21,306 nt of DNA, taken from the NCBI GenBank assembly GCA_041666465.1, contig JBAYGX010000009.1, positions 1 to 21,306 on the forward strand, given 5' to 3'. Source of the DNA: XYC2-FULL-41-22 sp041666465 (GTDB taxonomy: Bacteria; Patescibacteriota; Gracilibacteria; UBA1369; UBA12470). This document shows positions 1 through 6,760 of this stretch, in pieces. The notes below the pieces were generated by a model. It was not told the DNA's origin and did not search any database. It was given only the letters and a program-made list of their open reading frames with translations. The position numbers and the translations under genes are program-made. Numbering within the stretch: position 1 is the stretch's first letter; every line of letters starts with the position of its first letter.

Positions 1-2
1 GA

Positions 3-470
3 CTCTCTTTATTGCGAAAAATCATGAAAGATAATTATGGAGAAAAATGGCATGACGCGAAATTGGATGGTAAAACGATTGGCGAATTAGCGATTGTTCC
101 TTCGACCATTTATTGTGCTGCGGTTTGCGATATGTTCGGCGGATTTGTCGGTAAGCCTGCATGTGAAGTACATGGTGTCGCACATATAACAGGAGGCGGG
201 ATCCCGGGTAAATTGGGGCGCGTACTTAAGAGGGCCGGACTTGGCGCTAAACTGGATAATTTATTTGAACCTTGCGACTTAATGAAACATGCAATCGAGA
301 TTGGTAAAGTTGCTAGAGATGAGGCTTACAGGACTTGGAATATGGGAAATGGAATGATGGTTATTGTTAAACCAGGCGAAGAGAAGAAGGCTATCGAAAT
401 TGCCGGCAAACATGGCATTGAGGCGAAGGTTTGCGGGGAGATTACGGAAGATAGAGAGATTAGGTATTAA
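3..470 (+). CDS. purM: Phosphoribosylformylglycinamidine cyclo-ligase (AIR synthetase), C-terminal part, 5' truncated
   Basis: This is the C-terminal half of PurM, which closes FGAM to AIR with ATP in purine biosynthesis. The frame is open to the window edge, so the TTG at 12 is probably internal and the N-terminal ATP-binding half lies outside. The recognisable family stretch is VHGVAHITGGGIPGKLGRVL, followed by a block containing YRTWNMGNGMMV that matches the PurM segment YRTFNxGxGM. The C-terminal alpha/beta part ends with a short charged tail and TAA. It converges on the NAD kinase gene with a 45-nt gap (471-515), in which I see no clear terminator. Purine synthesis is notable for a suspected Patescibacterium, since many lack it. 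Identification by motif is firm; the full length cannot be judged. Confidence 0.9.
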   Translation, partial: LSLLRKIMKDNYGEKWHDAKLDGKTIGELAIVPSTIYCAAVCDMFGGFVGKPACEVHGVAHITGGGIPGKLGRVLKRAGLGAKLDNLFEPCDLMKHAIEIGKVARDEAYRTWNMGNGMMVIVKPGEEKKAIEIAGKHGIEAKVCGEITEDREIRY

Positions 471-515
471 GTATTAGCGATCGAGTTTTGCTATAGTTCG
501 GTCCGCGTTGCGTAC

Positions 516-1412
516 CTACCGGCCCCACCCCAACTTATCCCTTAGTGTTTTGTAATATTTTTTACCGGATATTCTAATCAATTTGATATCGCGTGAAGAT
601 TTTCTGATTTTAATTTCATCTCCATATTTAAGTGGCAAAATTATCTGACCGTCCAGTGTTAAACCGATGTCGTTATCTTCAAAACGTCTTTCCGTTTTAA
701 TTTTGATATTCAATTGACGATTATTCGGTATGGCAATCGGCCTGTTTGAAAGTGTCGAAGGACAAATAGGCGTAACTATAAACGCTTGCAGTTGGGGATG
801 TATAATTGGACCGCCTGCGGAAAGTGAATGTCCGGTAGAACCTGTCGGAGTTGCAACTATCACTCCATCCGCCTTAAAATCTATCATTTTTCTCTGATCG
901 ATTTTTACCGAAAGTTCGATTAGTCGAGCGAAATTTCCTTGATTAATCACCGCGTCATTTAAAGCGAGAAAAGTCTTGTATTTCTGGTTGTTTCTGTAAA
1001 CCGTAACCCTGAGAAGCGCCCTATAGTCTATGTAGTATTTGTTTTTGAATATTTTTTTCAGTATAGATATTAAATTTTCATGATCATGTACTTCTGTTAA
1101 AAATCCAAGCGTCCCCAGGTGGACTCCCAGTACTATCGGTTGACTATCCTTGTTCAATTCTCTAACCGCCTTTAGTAGAGTTCCATCTCCGCCAAGTGTT
1201 ATTACCATATCCATTTCCTTCATCATCCTGCTAACTGTCATATGACTTCGCTCGTCGTCTATACATTCCGCAATCCGATTATCATACTTCACCACAACCT
1301 CTTGTTTCTTCAGAAATGCTATGATGCTTTTTATATAAGAAGTTCTTCCTTCCAGATTTTTTCTCCCTATAAGTCCAACTTTGCCAATCTGCTTGCGTGT
1401 TTTTGGCGACAT
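516..1412 (-). CDS. nadK: NAD kinase
   Basis: NAD kinase phosphorylates NAD to NADP with ATP or polyphosphate, the only route to NADP. The 298 residues match the usual family length. GGDGT is at residues 74-78, the NAD-site NDAV at 152-155, the glycine-rich block DGVIVATPTGSTGHSLSAGG at 182-201, the TPICPSTLSNRP block near 214-225 and DGQ at 254-256. Two positions look unusual against the family as I remember it: the block usually reads STAYSLS and here is STGHSLS, and the His common in TPI(C/A)PH is Ser. Both lie near the substrate site. A -10-like TAAAAT lies 27 nt upstream of the ATG. The gene converges on purM and diverges from the 4-TM gene across a palindrome-rich gap. Confidence 0.93.
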   Translation of the reverse strand: MSPKTRKQIGKVGLIGRKNLEGRTSYIKSIIAFLKKQEVVVKYDNRIAECIDDERSHMTVSRMMKEMDMVITLGGDGTLLKAVRELNKDSQPIVLGVHLGTLGFLTEVHDHENLISILKKIFKNKYYIDYRALLRVTVYRNNQKYKTFLALNDAVINQGNFARLIELSVKIDQRKMIDFKADGVIVATPTGSTGHSLSAGGPIIHPQLQAFIVTPICPSTLSNRPIAIPNNRQLNIKIKTERRFEDNDIGLTLDGQIILPLKYGDEIKIRKSSRDIKLIRISGKKYYKTLRDKLGWGR

Positions 1413-1439
1413 ATAAAAATGTTTAATATGTAAAGGATG

Positions 1440-1468
1440 ATTTTATTCTATATAGGACACCGGGAAAA
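1440..1468 (-). promoter_or_regulatory. Candidate nadK promoter
   Basis: On the minus strand TTTTCC (1468-1463), a 17-nt spacer and TAAAAT (1445-1440) precede the nadK ATG by 27 nt. The -35 is weak; the -10 and its distance match other promoters in this window. The spacer holds the palindrome CTATATAG (1448-1455). Confidence 0.4.
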
Positions 1469-1805
1469 CACAATCGAGTCATCGGAAGCGGTTCGACTAT
1501 GCAGTTTCCTGCCTTTCATCAGCCATCTTTAGCGTGTTGACTAGTCAACATCAGCCGACTACTCAACACGACTAATCAAGATCATTATTTTGGCTCGTGA
1601 AAGACATAAGTCATAGGTGGTCGCCTATTGGCAATGATTTGTCGATTTCTGCAAAACGGAATGTGATTGCTATGCCGTTTACATAAACGCACTATGCTTT
1701 AAAGCAACAATCGATTGTAAACTTAACAGATTCGAACTTGTCCGAACCGGGCTAGGTGTTAGCTTACTTTCCCACGACTTTCTTGCATTTTCGCGCCCGG
1801 GTGAT
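1440..1805. other. Palindrome-rich intergenic region between divergent genes
   Basis: No gene is supportable here, but inverted repeats are dense. There is a perfect 16-bp palindrome TGTTGACTAGTCAACA at 1535-1550; an outer pair CGTGTTGA (1533-1540) / TCAACACG (1563-1570) could form an alternative hairpin. ATAGG/CCTAT (1613-1617/1624-1628) and AAACGG/CCGTTT (1654-1659/1675-1680) are further stems. Two 12-bp palindromes follow, TGCTTTAAAGCA (1695-1706) and ACAATCGATTGT (1707-1718). No tRNA, tmRNA, RNase P RNA or SRP RNA signature was recognised on either strand. It could be an unrecognised structured RNA, a cluster of operators or a decayed mobile element. Confidence 0.5.
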
Positions 1806-1811
1806 GATAAT
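1783..1811 (+). promoter_or_regulatory. Promoter of the 4-TM protein gene
   Basis: TTGCAT (1783-1788), a 17-nt spacer and GATAAT (1806-1811) form a good sigma-70-type promoter. The -10 ends 25 nt before the ATG at 1837. Earlier candidate starts (GTG 1756, ATG 1804, ATG 1810) would lie upstream of or inside the promoter, which is why 1837 is preferred. Confidence 0.55.
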
Positions 1812-1836
1812 GTTTATAGCTTTTAAATTTAAAAAT

Positions 1837-2595
1837 ATGCTTACTCAAGACATAAAACACGGATTTGAGCGTTTATCGCGCCCAAAGAAAGTTGTTCTGG
1901 TCGCAAGCGTTTTAACGGCTTTAAGCTGCCTGTTCCCTTGGTATCACGATCTGAGCGTTTATGGAGTTGGTGATACTTATTTGGGTATAAACGGACCTCT
2001 TTTCCTTGCCGGAATCTTCATCCTTGCGATGAACTCTTTTTTGGCACTTTCAATCGCCCTCCCTATGATCGGCAAAAGATTTGTAAAAATCCCTTTAAAA
2101 AGTTCAGTTGCCGGCATGTTGGCCGGCCTGCAATCTCTTTTTTTATTATTAATAGTTAATTCCGTTTTTTATCATGCTAAATTCGGCGTTAGTATTTCCA
2201 ATAAATCGCCGGGATTCGGAATGACTATCGCCATGCTTGCCGTTTTGGTCCTGATAGGCGCAAGTTATTTCTTATATAAAGAAGAGTCCGCATCAAAAGG
2301 TTTTGACGAAGAAGTAGGCAGAAAAGAGCCACTTATAAGAATACCTGAAACCCCAATTAGACAACATGAGAGCATTGCCACTAAGCCTCAACAACAACCA
2401 TCTCCACAACCCTTGGAGAAAACAGATTCCAGCACTCGTCTTATGGGATTTGGATTCAAGGAGTATGCAAAAGGTAAAACCGTTGAAAGCTTACTCAAAA
2501 GTCAAAAAGAAGAGATGGAGTTCCAGGAACGGGTTGAGAAAAACGGGGAGGACAGAGGGAAGTTGGAGAATATGAGGATTAGGATGGATTTGTGA
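1837..2595 (+). CDS. Four-helix membrane protein with long cytosolic tail, function unknown
   Basis: Not recognised. With the start at 1837 the protein has 252 residues. Hydrophobic segments lie near 19-36, 53-77, 91-112 and 126-147, giving four probable membrane helices with a short basic N-terminus (RPKK). The remaining 100 or so residues are a charged, Gln/Pro-containing tail (QQQPSPQP near 186-193) ending in a Lys/Glu-rich stretch likely to be helical. The frame is open back to GTG 1756, but that extension overlaps the promoter and has no hydrophobic or signal character. No Shine-Dalgarno sequence is visible; the leader is AT-rich. It ends in TGA. No catalytic motif was seen. Confidence 0.7.
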   Translation: MLTQDIKHGFERLSRPKKVVLVASVLTALSCLFPWYHDLSVYGVGDTYLGINGPLFLAGIFILAMNSFLALSIALPMIGKRFVKIPLKSSVAGMLAGLQSLFLLLIVNSVFYHAKFGVSISNKSPGFGMTIAMLAVLVLIGASYFLYKEESASKGFDEEVGRKEPLIRIPETPIRQHESIATKPQQQPSPQPLEKTDSSTRLMGFGFKEYAKGKTVESLLKSQKEEMEFQERVEKNGEDRGKLENMRIRMDL

Positions 2596-2603
2596 AGAGA
2601 GAG

Positions 2604-2649
2604 TTACAGAAGGCAGAGTTACAGAATTACAGAGTTAAGAGTTACAGAG
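2604..2649. repeat. Imperfect 23-bp tandem repeat, two units (TTACAG motif)
   Basis: Two 23-bp units (2604-2626, 2627-2649) differ at about five positions. Each contains two TTACAG words spaced 15 bp apart (2604, 2619; 2627, 2642). The same word recurs in other gaps of this window (4676-4681, 12078-12083, 12085-12090). Confidence 0.6.
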
Positions 2650-2683
2650 AGGAAATTTTTTATCAATAACTTATACAATTAAT

Positions 2684-2914
2684 ATGGCTGAAGAGGTAAA
2701 ACAAAATGCAGAGGTGCCGACTATCGTATTTTTTTGTCGAGATTGTCAGCATGTCATTTCGAATCCGCAAAAGATTGGAGTTAAATATGAATACAAATGT
2801 GGCGTTTGCAAGGGAACTGATGTGGCGTTTGGGACGAGAAAAAGCATTCTCGATTATTTCAGATTGAAGGAAAAAGACTTGATAGTTAAAGAGGTCGAAC
2901 CAAAAGCGGTTTAA
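2684..2914 (+). CDS. Small zinc-ribbon protein, function unknown
   Basis: A 76-residue protein with two CxxC knuckles, C18-R-D-C21 and C39-G-V-C42, separated by 17 residues. This is the layout of a zinc ribbon, which may bind nucleic acid or protein. The first 12 residues and the last 8 are polar. An AT-rich leader with a -10-like TATACA (2672-2677) lies 6 nt before the ATG. It is the first gene of a compact run with the 2-TM peptide, lipoprotein and SPASM enzyme; the gap to the next gene is 19 nt. Peptides of this size beside SPASM enzymes can be substrates, but the two regular CxxC pairs favour metal binding. Function unknown. Confidence 0.75.
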   Translation: MAEEVKQNAEVPTIVFFCRDCQHVISNPQKIGVKYEYKCGVCKGTDVAFGTRKSILDYFRLKEKDLIVKEVEPKAV

Positions 2915-2933
2915 TATTTAAATTAAGTAGCAT

Positions 2934-3128
2934 ATGAAACCGTTACTGTTCATTATTGGTCTATTAATGGCAGGCGTTGGAATTGTTTTCATAACCGGAA
3001 CGATAATGGGAAGATTCGAGGGGACTTCAAGTTATACATTAATCACCGATATGGTCGGCATGACAATGTTAGGACTAATGCCGTTATCGATTGGGATATT
3101 TTTTATATATAAAGCTTTGCAGAAATGA
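2934..3128 (+). CDS. Small two-helix membrane protein, function unknown
   Basis: A 64-residue protein made almost entirely of two hydrophobic segments, about residues 4-26 and 41-60, joined by a polar loop (GRFEGTSSY). It ends with a short basic tail (KALQK). Its TGA stop overlaps the ATG of the lipoprotein gene by 4 bp (ATGA), so the two are probably translationally coupled. It may be a membrane partner of that lipoprotein. No family was recognised. Confidence 0.7.
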   Translation: MKPLLFIIGLLMAGVGIVFITGTIMGRFEGTSSYTLITDMVGMTMLGLMPLSIGIFFIYKALQK

Positions 3129-3574
3129 AAAAGATAATACTTGCTCTTTTTTGCTTAACATTTCTGACGGGCTGCAATCCAGATGCGAAATTCGCGGTCT
3201 ATTTAACAGATATGAATCAAATGGTTTTTTCCGAAGATGATGTCGCTTCATATGATGCCTCAAATAATACTTTTACTTTTACGGAAGAAGGGTTGAAAAA
3301 TTTGGAACAATTTCAATCTTCTAAATTAGACTCATATTTATATCAAAAACCCTTTGTGGTTAAGATTGGCGACGAAGAAATATATAGTGGCAAATTTTGG
3401 TCTAACTTCTCGTCGCTTAGTGAAGATGGCATCGTAATGTGCGATGTCGCCATGCTTAGCGTGGATTTTAACACTTTATATGTATCAAGCGGTTATCCGA
3501 TTGGTGATAGTAATGACCAGATTAATGACACAAGAATCACCGATAGGTTCGAAGAAATTAACAAATTAAAATAA
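3125..3574 (+). CDS. Putative lipoprotein, possibly with a SecD P1-head-like domain
   Basis: A 149-residue exported protein. Residues 1-16 form a signal peptide with KK, a hydrophobic core and a lipobox LTGC with the lipidated Cys at 17. The mature part contains FTFTEEGLKNLEQF followed by PFVVKIGDEEIYSGKF. That order resembles the periplasmic P1 head of SecD, where LTEEGAxKF is followed by xAIVLDGxVxSAP. This resemblance is from memory and modest; the family link is a hypothesis. It overlaps the 2-TM gene by 4 bp and is followed after 6 nt by the radical SAM gene, so it sits in the middle of a likely operon. Confidence 0.75.
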   Translation: MKKIILALFCLTFLTGCNPDAKFAVYLTDMNQMVFSEDDVASYDASNNTFTFTEEGLKNLEQFQSSKLDSYLYQKPFVVKIGDEEIYSGKFWSNFSSLSEDGIVMCDVAMLSVDFNTLYVSSGYPIGDSNDQINDTRITDRFEEINKLK

Positions 3575-3580
3575 AATAAT

Positions 3581-4660
3581 ATGCCAAAATTCAAACCCAC
3601 CCCTAAACTGGAAGGTTATTTCTACTCGTTTGAAGAGTCGAAAAACGCAAGAGATAACGGTCGGATACTGGCCATAAGAACGGAAACCAGCTTGGTATGT
3701 AATTTGCGATGCAGATATTGCTGTAATAGAAGTGGCAAACCAAGCTCTGATGAAATAACATTCGAGAAAATAATTGATGTGGTTAATCAAGCAAAAGATC
3801 TCGGCGCAAAATCGGTAGTTGTAATAGGAGGAGGAGAGCCGACAATTTATCCGAAGTTTAAAGAGTTGATAAAACATATTCATTCTTTGGGTATGGTGCC
3901 GGTAATTTTTACAAACACTCAAAAGATGACGAAGGAGATGGTGAAGTTTTTGAGGAAATATAATGTTACAGTGATAACAAAATTAGATTCTCTGGATGAA
4001 AAAACACAGGATTATTTAACAGGGGTGAAGGGTTCTTTTAAGAAAATTCATAAGGGCATACAAAACTTGATTGATGCTGGATATGCGGATGTTAAAGACA
4101 GTCAAAAATCAAAACTCGGGGCTTCGTTTGTTGTAAGCAAAAAAAATGCGCATGAAATACCTGCCATATGGAGATTCTGCCGAGACAGAAAGATATATCC
4201 GAATCTAGAAATGATGGTGCCGAAAGAAAAAGGCGTAGACAACAGCGATTGGCTACTGTCGCGAGAGGAATGGAAAGATTTAAAATCAAAACTTCTGGAA
4301 ATCGACAGAAATGAATATGGATATGACTGGCTACCTCATACGCCACATATAGGCACAGGCTGTTTTCAAGTAATGCATAACTTATATATCACCGTTAAGG
4401 GTTTTGTTCGTCCTTGCGCATGCACATCCAATGATTTTGCTAATATCAAGGACTACTCGCTGAAAGAGATCAACAATCTTCCTTTTTTCCAAATTGCACG
4501 CCATATTGAAAAGAATTTGAAAGGTAAATGCGCCAATTGCAAACATCATTCAAAATGCATCGGATGTCGCGGCTTGGCTTATACGCAGAGTCGATACATT
4601 GATGGTAAAGATCCTGTTGAATCATTGTGCGCGGAAGATCCTTCTTGTTTCATGTTGTAG
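3581..4660 (+). CDS. Radical SAM protein with SPASM domain
   Basis: A 359-residue radical SAM enzyme. The CxxxCxxC motif for the SAM-binding 4Fe-4S cluster is at C40, C44, C47, and the SAM-binding GGGEPT is at 83-88. The C-terminus has a SPASM-type cysteine set for auxiliary clusters: C261, then G274-x4-C279 with C281, then C317-x2-C320-x5-C326-x2-C329, then C350 and C356. SPASM enzymes typically modify ribosomal peptides or proteins (anSME, PqqE, thioether-forming enzymes), or are MoaA-like. The substrate here is unknown. It closes the run of zinc-ribbon, 2-TM and lipoprotein genes and is followed by a terminator-like hairpin. No obvious RiPP precursor or exporter is in the window. Confidence 0.88.
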   Translation: MPKFKPTPKLEGYFYSFEESKNARDNGRILAIRTETSLVCNLRCRYCCNRSGKPSSDEITFEKIIDVVNQAKDLGAKSVVVIGGGEPTIYPKFKELIKHIHSLGMVPVIFTNTQKMTKEMVKFLRKYNVTVITKLDSLDEKTQDYLTGVKGSFKKIHKGIQNLIDAGYADVKDSQKSKLGASFVVSKKNAHEIPAIWRFCRDRKIYPNLEMMVPKEKGVDNSDWLLSREEWKDLKSKLLEIDRNEYGYDWLPHTPHIGTGCFQVMHNLYITVKGFVRPCACTSNDFANIKDYSLKEINNLPFFQIARHIEKNLKGKCANCKHHSKCIGCRGLAYTQSRYIDGKDPVESLCAEDPSCFML

Positions 4661-4694
4661 GTAATAGGTGATAGCTTACAGATAACAGTATGAT

Positions 4695-4735
4695 AAAGGG
4701 AGCGTCTCGTTGCGAGATTTTCCTTTCTCTTTTTC
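4695..4735 (+). terminator. Terminator-like hairpin after the SPASM gene
   Basis: TCTCG (4705-4709) pairs with CGAGA (4713-4717) around a 3-nt loop. Flanking AAAGG/CCTTT (4695-4699/4722-4726) can extend the stem with internal mismatches. A T-rich run (about 4724-4742) follows. Confidence 0.5.
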
Positions 4736-4801
4736 ACTTTTATTTAATGTCCACATGATATTTTTCCTGTTGCCGTCAAATAGTTTTTTAATTTATGAAT
4801 T

Positions 4802-4822
4802 GAGTTTTGCATTCGCAAAACA
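4802..4822. repeat. Partial copy C of the dispersed hairpin repeat
   Basis: GTTTTGC (4804-4810), loop ATTC, GCAAAAC (4815-4821) is a perfect 7-bp hairpin. The surrounding GAG...CA matches the first hairpin of the copies at 4869 and 14670. The second hairpin is absent. Confidence 0.55.
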
Positions 4823-4868
4823 CCTTATATCTACGGTCCCGAAATCTCAAAATTTTTCGGAACTGATG

Positions 4869-4930
4869 GAGTTTCGCTACCGCAAAACAATTTATAATAT
4901 TGCGCAAGGAATACTTCGCGTCCTTGCGCT
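4869..4930. repeat. Dispersed double-hairpin repeat, copy A
   Basis: A 62-bp element beginning GAGTTTCGCTA and ending TCCTTGCGCT. It closely matches 14670-14732 in the same orientation, with one indel and a few substitutions. It has two hairpin parts: GTTTCGC/GCAAAAC (imperfect) and a perfect 9-bp stem GCGCAAGGA (4902-4910) / TCCTTGCGC (4921-4929) around a 10-nt loop. It lies just upstream of the recA promoter. It resembles a REP/BIME-type intergenic repeat. Confidence 0.75.
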
Positions 4931-4938
4931 GAAAAGCA

Positions 4939-4967
4939 TTGACGGTGAGCGAAAGCTCACCTACTAT
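4939..4967 (+). promoter_or_regulatory. recA promoter with perfect inverted repeat in the spacer
   Basis: TTGACG (4939-4944), a 17-nt spacer and TACTAT (4962-4967) lie with the -10 ending 26 nt before the recA ATG. The segment from 4944 to 4961, essentially the spacer, is the inverted repeat GGTGAGCGAAAGCTCACC: two 7-bp arms around GAAA. RNA polymerase and a repressor would compete here, so it is a candidate SOS-type operator. It is unlike the E. coli or Bacillus LexA box. Confidence 0.6.
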
Positions 4968-4993
4968 CGGTTTAGAATTTAACCAAAAATAAA

Positions 4994-6079
4994 ATGACCG
5001 ACGAAACCAAAAACGAGGGAAAGACCAAGGCCCTTGAGCTGGCAATCGACCAGATCGAAAAAAACTATGGCAAAGGTTCTATTATGCGCATGGGCGAGGC
5101 GAAAAAGATAAATGTTGAAACCATTCCTACCGGTTCAATTTCTCTTGATATCGCTCTCGGCGGCGGAATCCCTAAAGGCAGAGTTATTGAGATTTTCGGA
5201 CCTGAAAGTGGCGGGAAAACAACTCTTTCCTTACATGTCATAGCGGAAACCCAGAAGAAAGGTGGTCAGGCTGCATTCATAGATGCAGAACACGCGCTCG
5301 ACCCGGAATATGCCAAGAAAATCGGTGTAAATGTGGATGATTTACTTATTTCACAACCAGATACCGGCGAACAAGCGCTTGAAATAACCGAAACTCTTGT
5401 CAGGTCCAATGCGGTTGACATCATAGTTGTAGACTCTGTTGCCGCCCTAACCCCTCGCGCTGAAATAGAAGGCGACATGGGAGATTCTCATATGGGACTC
5501 CAGGCAAGGCTCATGAGCCAAGCTCTTCGCAAATTAACTGCAGCGATATCCAAATCCAAGGCAACAGTAATTTTTATCAACCAGTTAAGAATGAAAATCG
5601 GAGTTATGTTCGGCAATCCGGAAACAACAAGCGGAGGCAATGCCCTTAAGTTCTATTCTTCTATAAGAATGGATATCCGCAGCATCGGCAAGATCGAAGG
5701 CTTAAATACGGAAGGGAAAGAGTTTATAGGCAATCGCGTTATCGTAAAAGTTGTTAAAAACAAAGTCGCCCCTCCGTTCAAAACGGCAGAGTTCGACATT
5801 ATGTACAACAAAGGCATTTCAACAAGTGGCGATGCTATCGATCTTGGCGTTAAATATGAATTCATCAGGAAATCCGGTGCGTTCTTCAGTTACGGAGATC
5901 TCAAGCTTGGACAAGGAAGAGAAAACGCAAAAGCTTTTCTTGAATCCGACAAAAAATTGATTGTCGAGATTGAAAAGAAAATAAAAGATATTTGCATAGC
6001 AAGACAAACTGCTTCGGATGAGCAACATTCTCCAATCAAGCAGGTTGCCCCTGTCCAAAAATTAATCGCTAAAAAATAA
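4994..6079 (+). CDS. recA: Recombinase RecA
   Basis: RecA forms filaments on single-stranded DNA and drives strand exchange and SOS derepression. At 361 residues it is full length. The Walker A GPESGGKT is at 69-76 (Gly where E. coli has the second Ser), the catalytic Glu lies in FIDAEHALDP (E99), and Walker B VDIIVVDS is at 141-148. The L1 loop (EIEGDMGDSHMGLQAR, about 157-172) and L2 (FINQLRMKIGVMFGNPETTSGG, about 194-215) are intact. The C-terminal tail is Lys/Gln-rich rather than strongly acidic as in E. coli. The ATG at 4994 follows an AT-rich leader with no Shine-Dalgarno sequence. recX starts 29 nt downstream, the usual recA-recX pairing. Confidence 0.98.
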   Translation: MTDETKNEGKTKALELAIDQIEKNYGKGSIMRMGEAKKINVETIPTGSISLDIALGGGIPKGRVIEIFGPESGGKTTLSLHVIAETQKKGGQAAFIDAEHALDPEYAKKIGVNVDDLLISQPDTGEQALEITETLVRSNAVDIIVVDSVAALTPRAEIEGDMGDSHMGLQARLMSQALRKLTAAISKSKATVIFINQLRMKIGVMFGNPETTSGGNALKFYSSIRMDIRSIGKIEGLNTEGKEFIGNRVIVKVVKNKVAPPFKTAEFDIMYNKGISTSGDAIDLGVKYEFIRKSGAFFSYGDLKLGQGRENAKAFLESDKKLIVEIEKKIKDICIARQTASDEQHSPIKQVAPVQKLIAKK

Positions 6080-6108
6080 TGGTTGGTAGCAAGTAATTTA
6101 ATGTTCTC

Positions 6109-6600
6109 ATGGCTACAGATTTATACTCCCGATTAATGAATTATGCGTTTAATGCGCTATCTAGGCGCAGTATGACCGAGTTCGAGATGCGCGATAAGCT
6201 CATGAAAAGATTTGAAAAAATTAGTGGAGGCGCCAATGACATTTTGGATGACGATGTCGTTTCGAATGTCATTGCGCGCCTTAAGGAACTCAATCTGGTA
6301 AATGACGAGCGATACCTGATTGATTTCATAACCGCCAATACGAATTTTCGTTCAATCGGTAAATTCGGAATCTTCAATAAATTGCGAAGAAAAGGCATTC
6401 CAAAAGAAATTTTTGAACGAGTATGGCAAGATTTGGACATTGAGGAAAGTTCTGTTTTGGATAAAGCCTGCGAGGATTTTGAGCGCAAAAAAGGAGTTGT
6501 AAAAGGTTCGCAAAAACAGAAGGAAAGACTTATGCGTTATCTTGCCGCAAGAGGGTTCCCTCCCGATTTGATTTATAAAAAGCTGCGGGAGAGCCGGTAG
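6109..6600 (+). CDS. recX: Regulatory protein RecX
   Basis: RecX binds RecA filaments and modulates their extension and ATPase. The 163 residues are of family length and helical. The tandem three-helix layout shows the usual RecX stretches: ALSRRSMTEFEMRDKL near the N-terminus, IARLKELNLVNDERYLIDF in the middle, KFGIFNKLRRKGIPKEIFE, and a final KERLMRYLAARGFPPDLIYKKL repeat. It follows recA after 29 nt on the same strand, probably cotranscribed. The stop codon lies inside a possible stem (6590-6617) that may end the transcript or cause pausing before nusA. Confidence 0.93.
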   Translation: MATDLYSRLMNYAFNALSRRSMTEFEMRDKLMKRFEKISGGANDILDDDVVSNVIARLKELNLVNDERYLIDFITANTNFRSIGKFGIFNKLRRKGIPKEIFERVWQDLDIEESSVLDKACEDFERKKGVVKGSQKQKERLMRYLAARGFPPDLIYKKLRESR

Positions 6601-6661
6601 CGAAGCGAACGGCCTCTATTACAGGCAGCGATCCCGTGACCTTCTTGTTTAAAATTCAAAC

Positions 6662-6691
6662 TTGCATGAAATTATAAAATATTGTTATAAT
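6662..6691 (+). promoter_or_regulatory. nusA promoter
   Basis: TTGCAT (6662-6667), an 18-nt AT-rich spacer and a consensus TATAAT (6686-6691). The predicted start near 6698 leaves a leader of about 60 nt before the ATG at 6761, longer than the about 20-nt leaders elsewhere in the window. Confidence 0.6.
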
Positions 6692-6707
6692 TTATACGCT
6701 TGATTAT

Positions 6708-6735
6708 ATCAGGATTTTTAAATCCTGATTTTCTT
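6708..6735 (+). terminator. Leader hairpin / attenuator-like terminator before nusA
   Basis: ATCAGGATTT (6708-6717) pairs with AAATCCTGAT (6720-6729), up to 10 bp and realistically 9 bp with a 4-nt loop. It is followed by TTTCTT. It lies between the nusA promoter and start codon, so it could terminate or pause transcription in the leader and allow NusA to control its own gene. Confidence 0.55.
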
Positions 6736-6760
6736 GTATATAAAAATTAACCATACTGAC

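Noticed and set aside
1448..1455. CTATATAG as an NrdR box near nadK
   Set aside because: A single 8-bp palindrome without the flanking ACA/TGT bases or the usual second box; likely an AT-rich promoter spacer.
1440..1755. tmRNA, tRNA or RNase P RNA in the structured gap
   Set aside because: GGTTCGAC (about 1488-1497) and TTCGAA (about 1731) look like T-loop words, but no 5-bp T stem, acceptor stem, CCA end or conserved RNase P core could be built on either strand.
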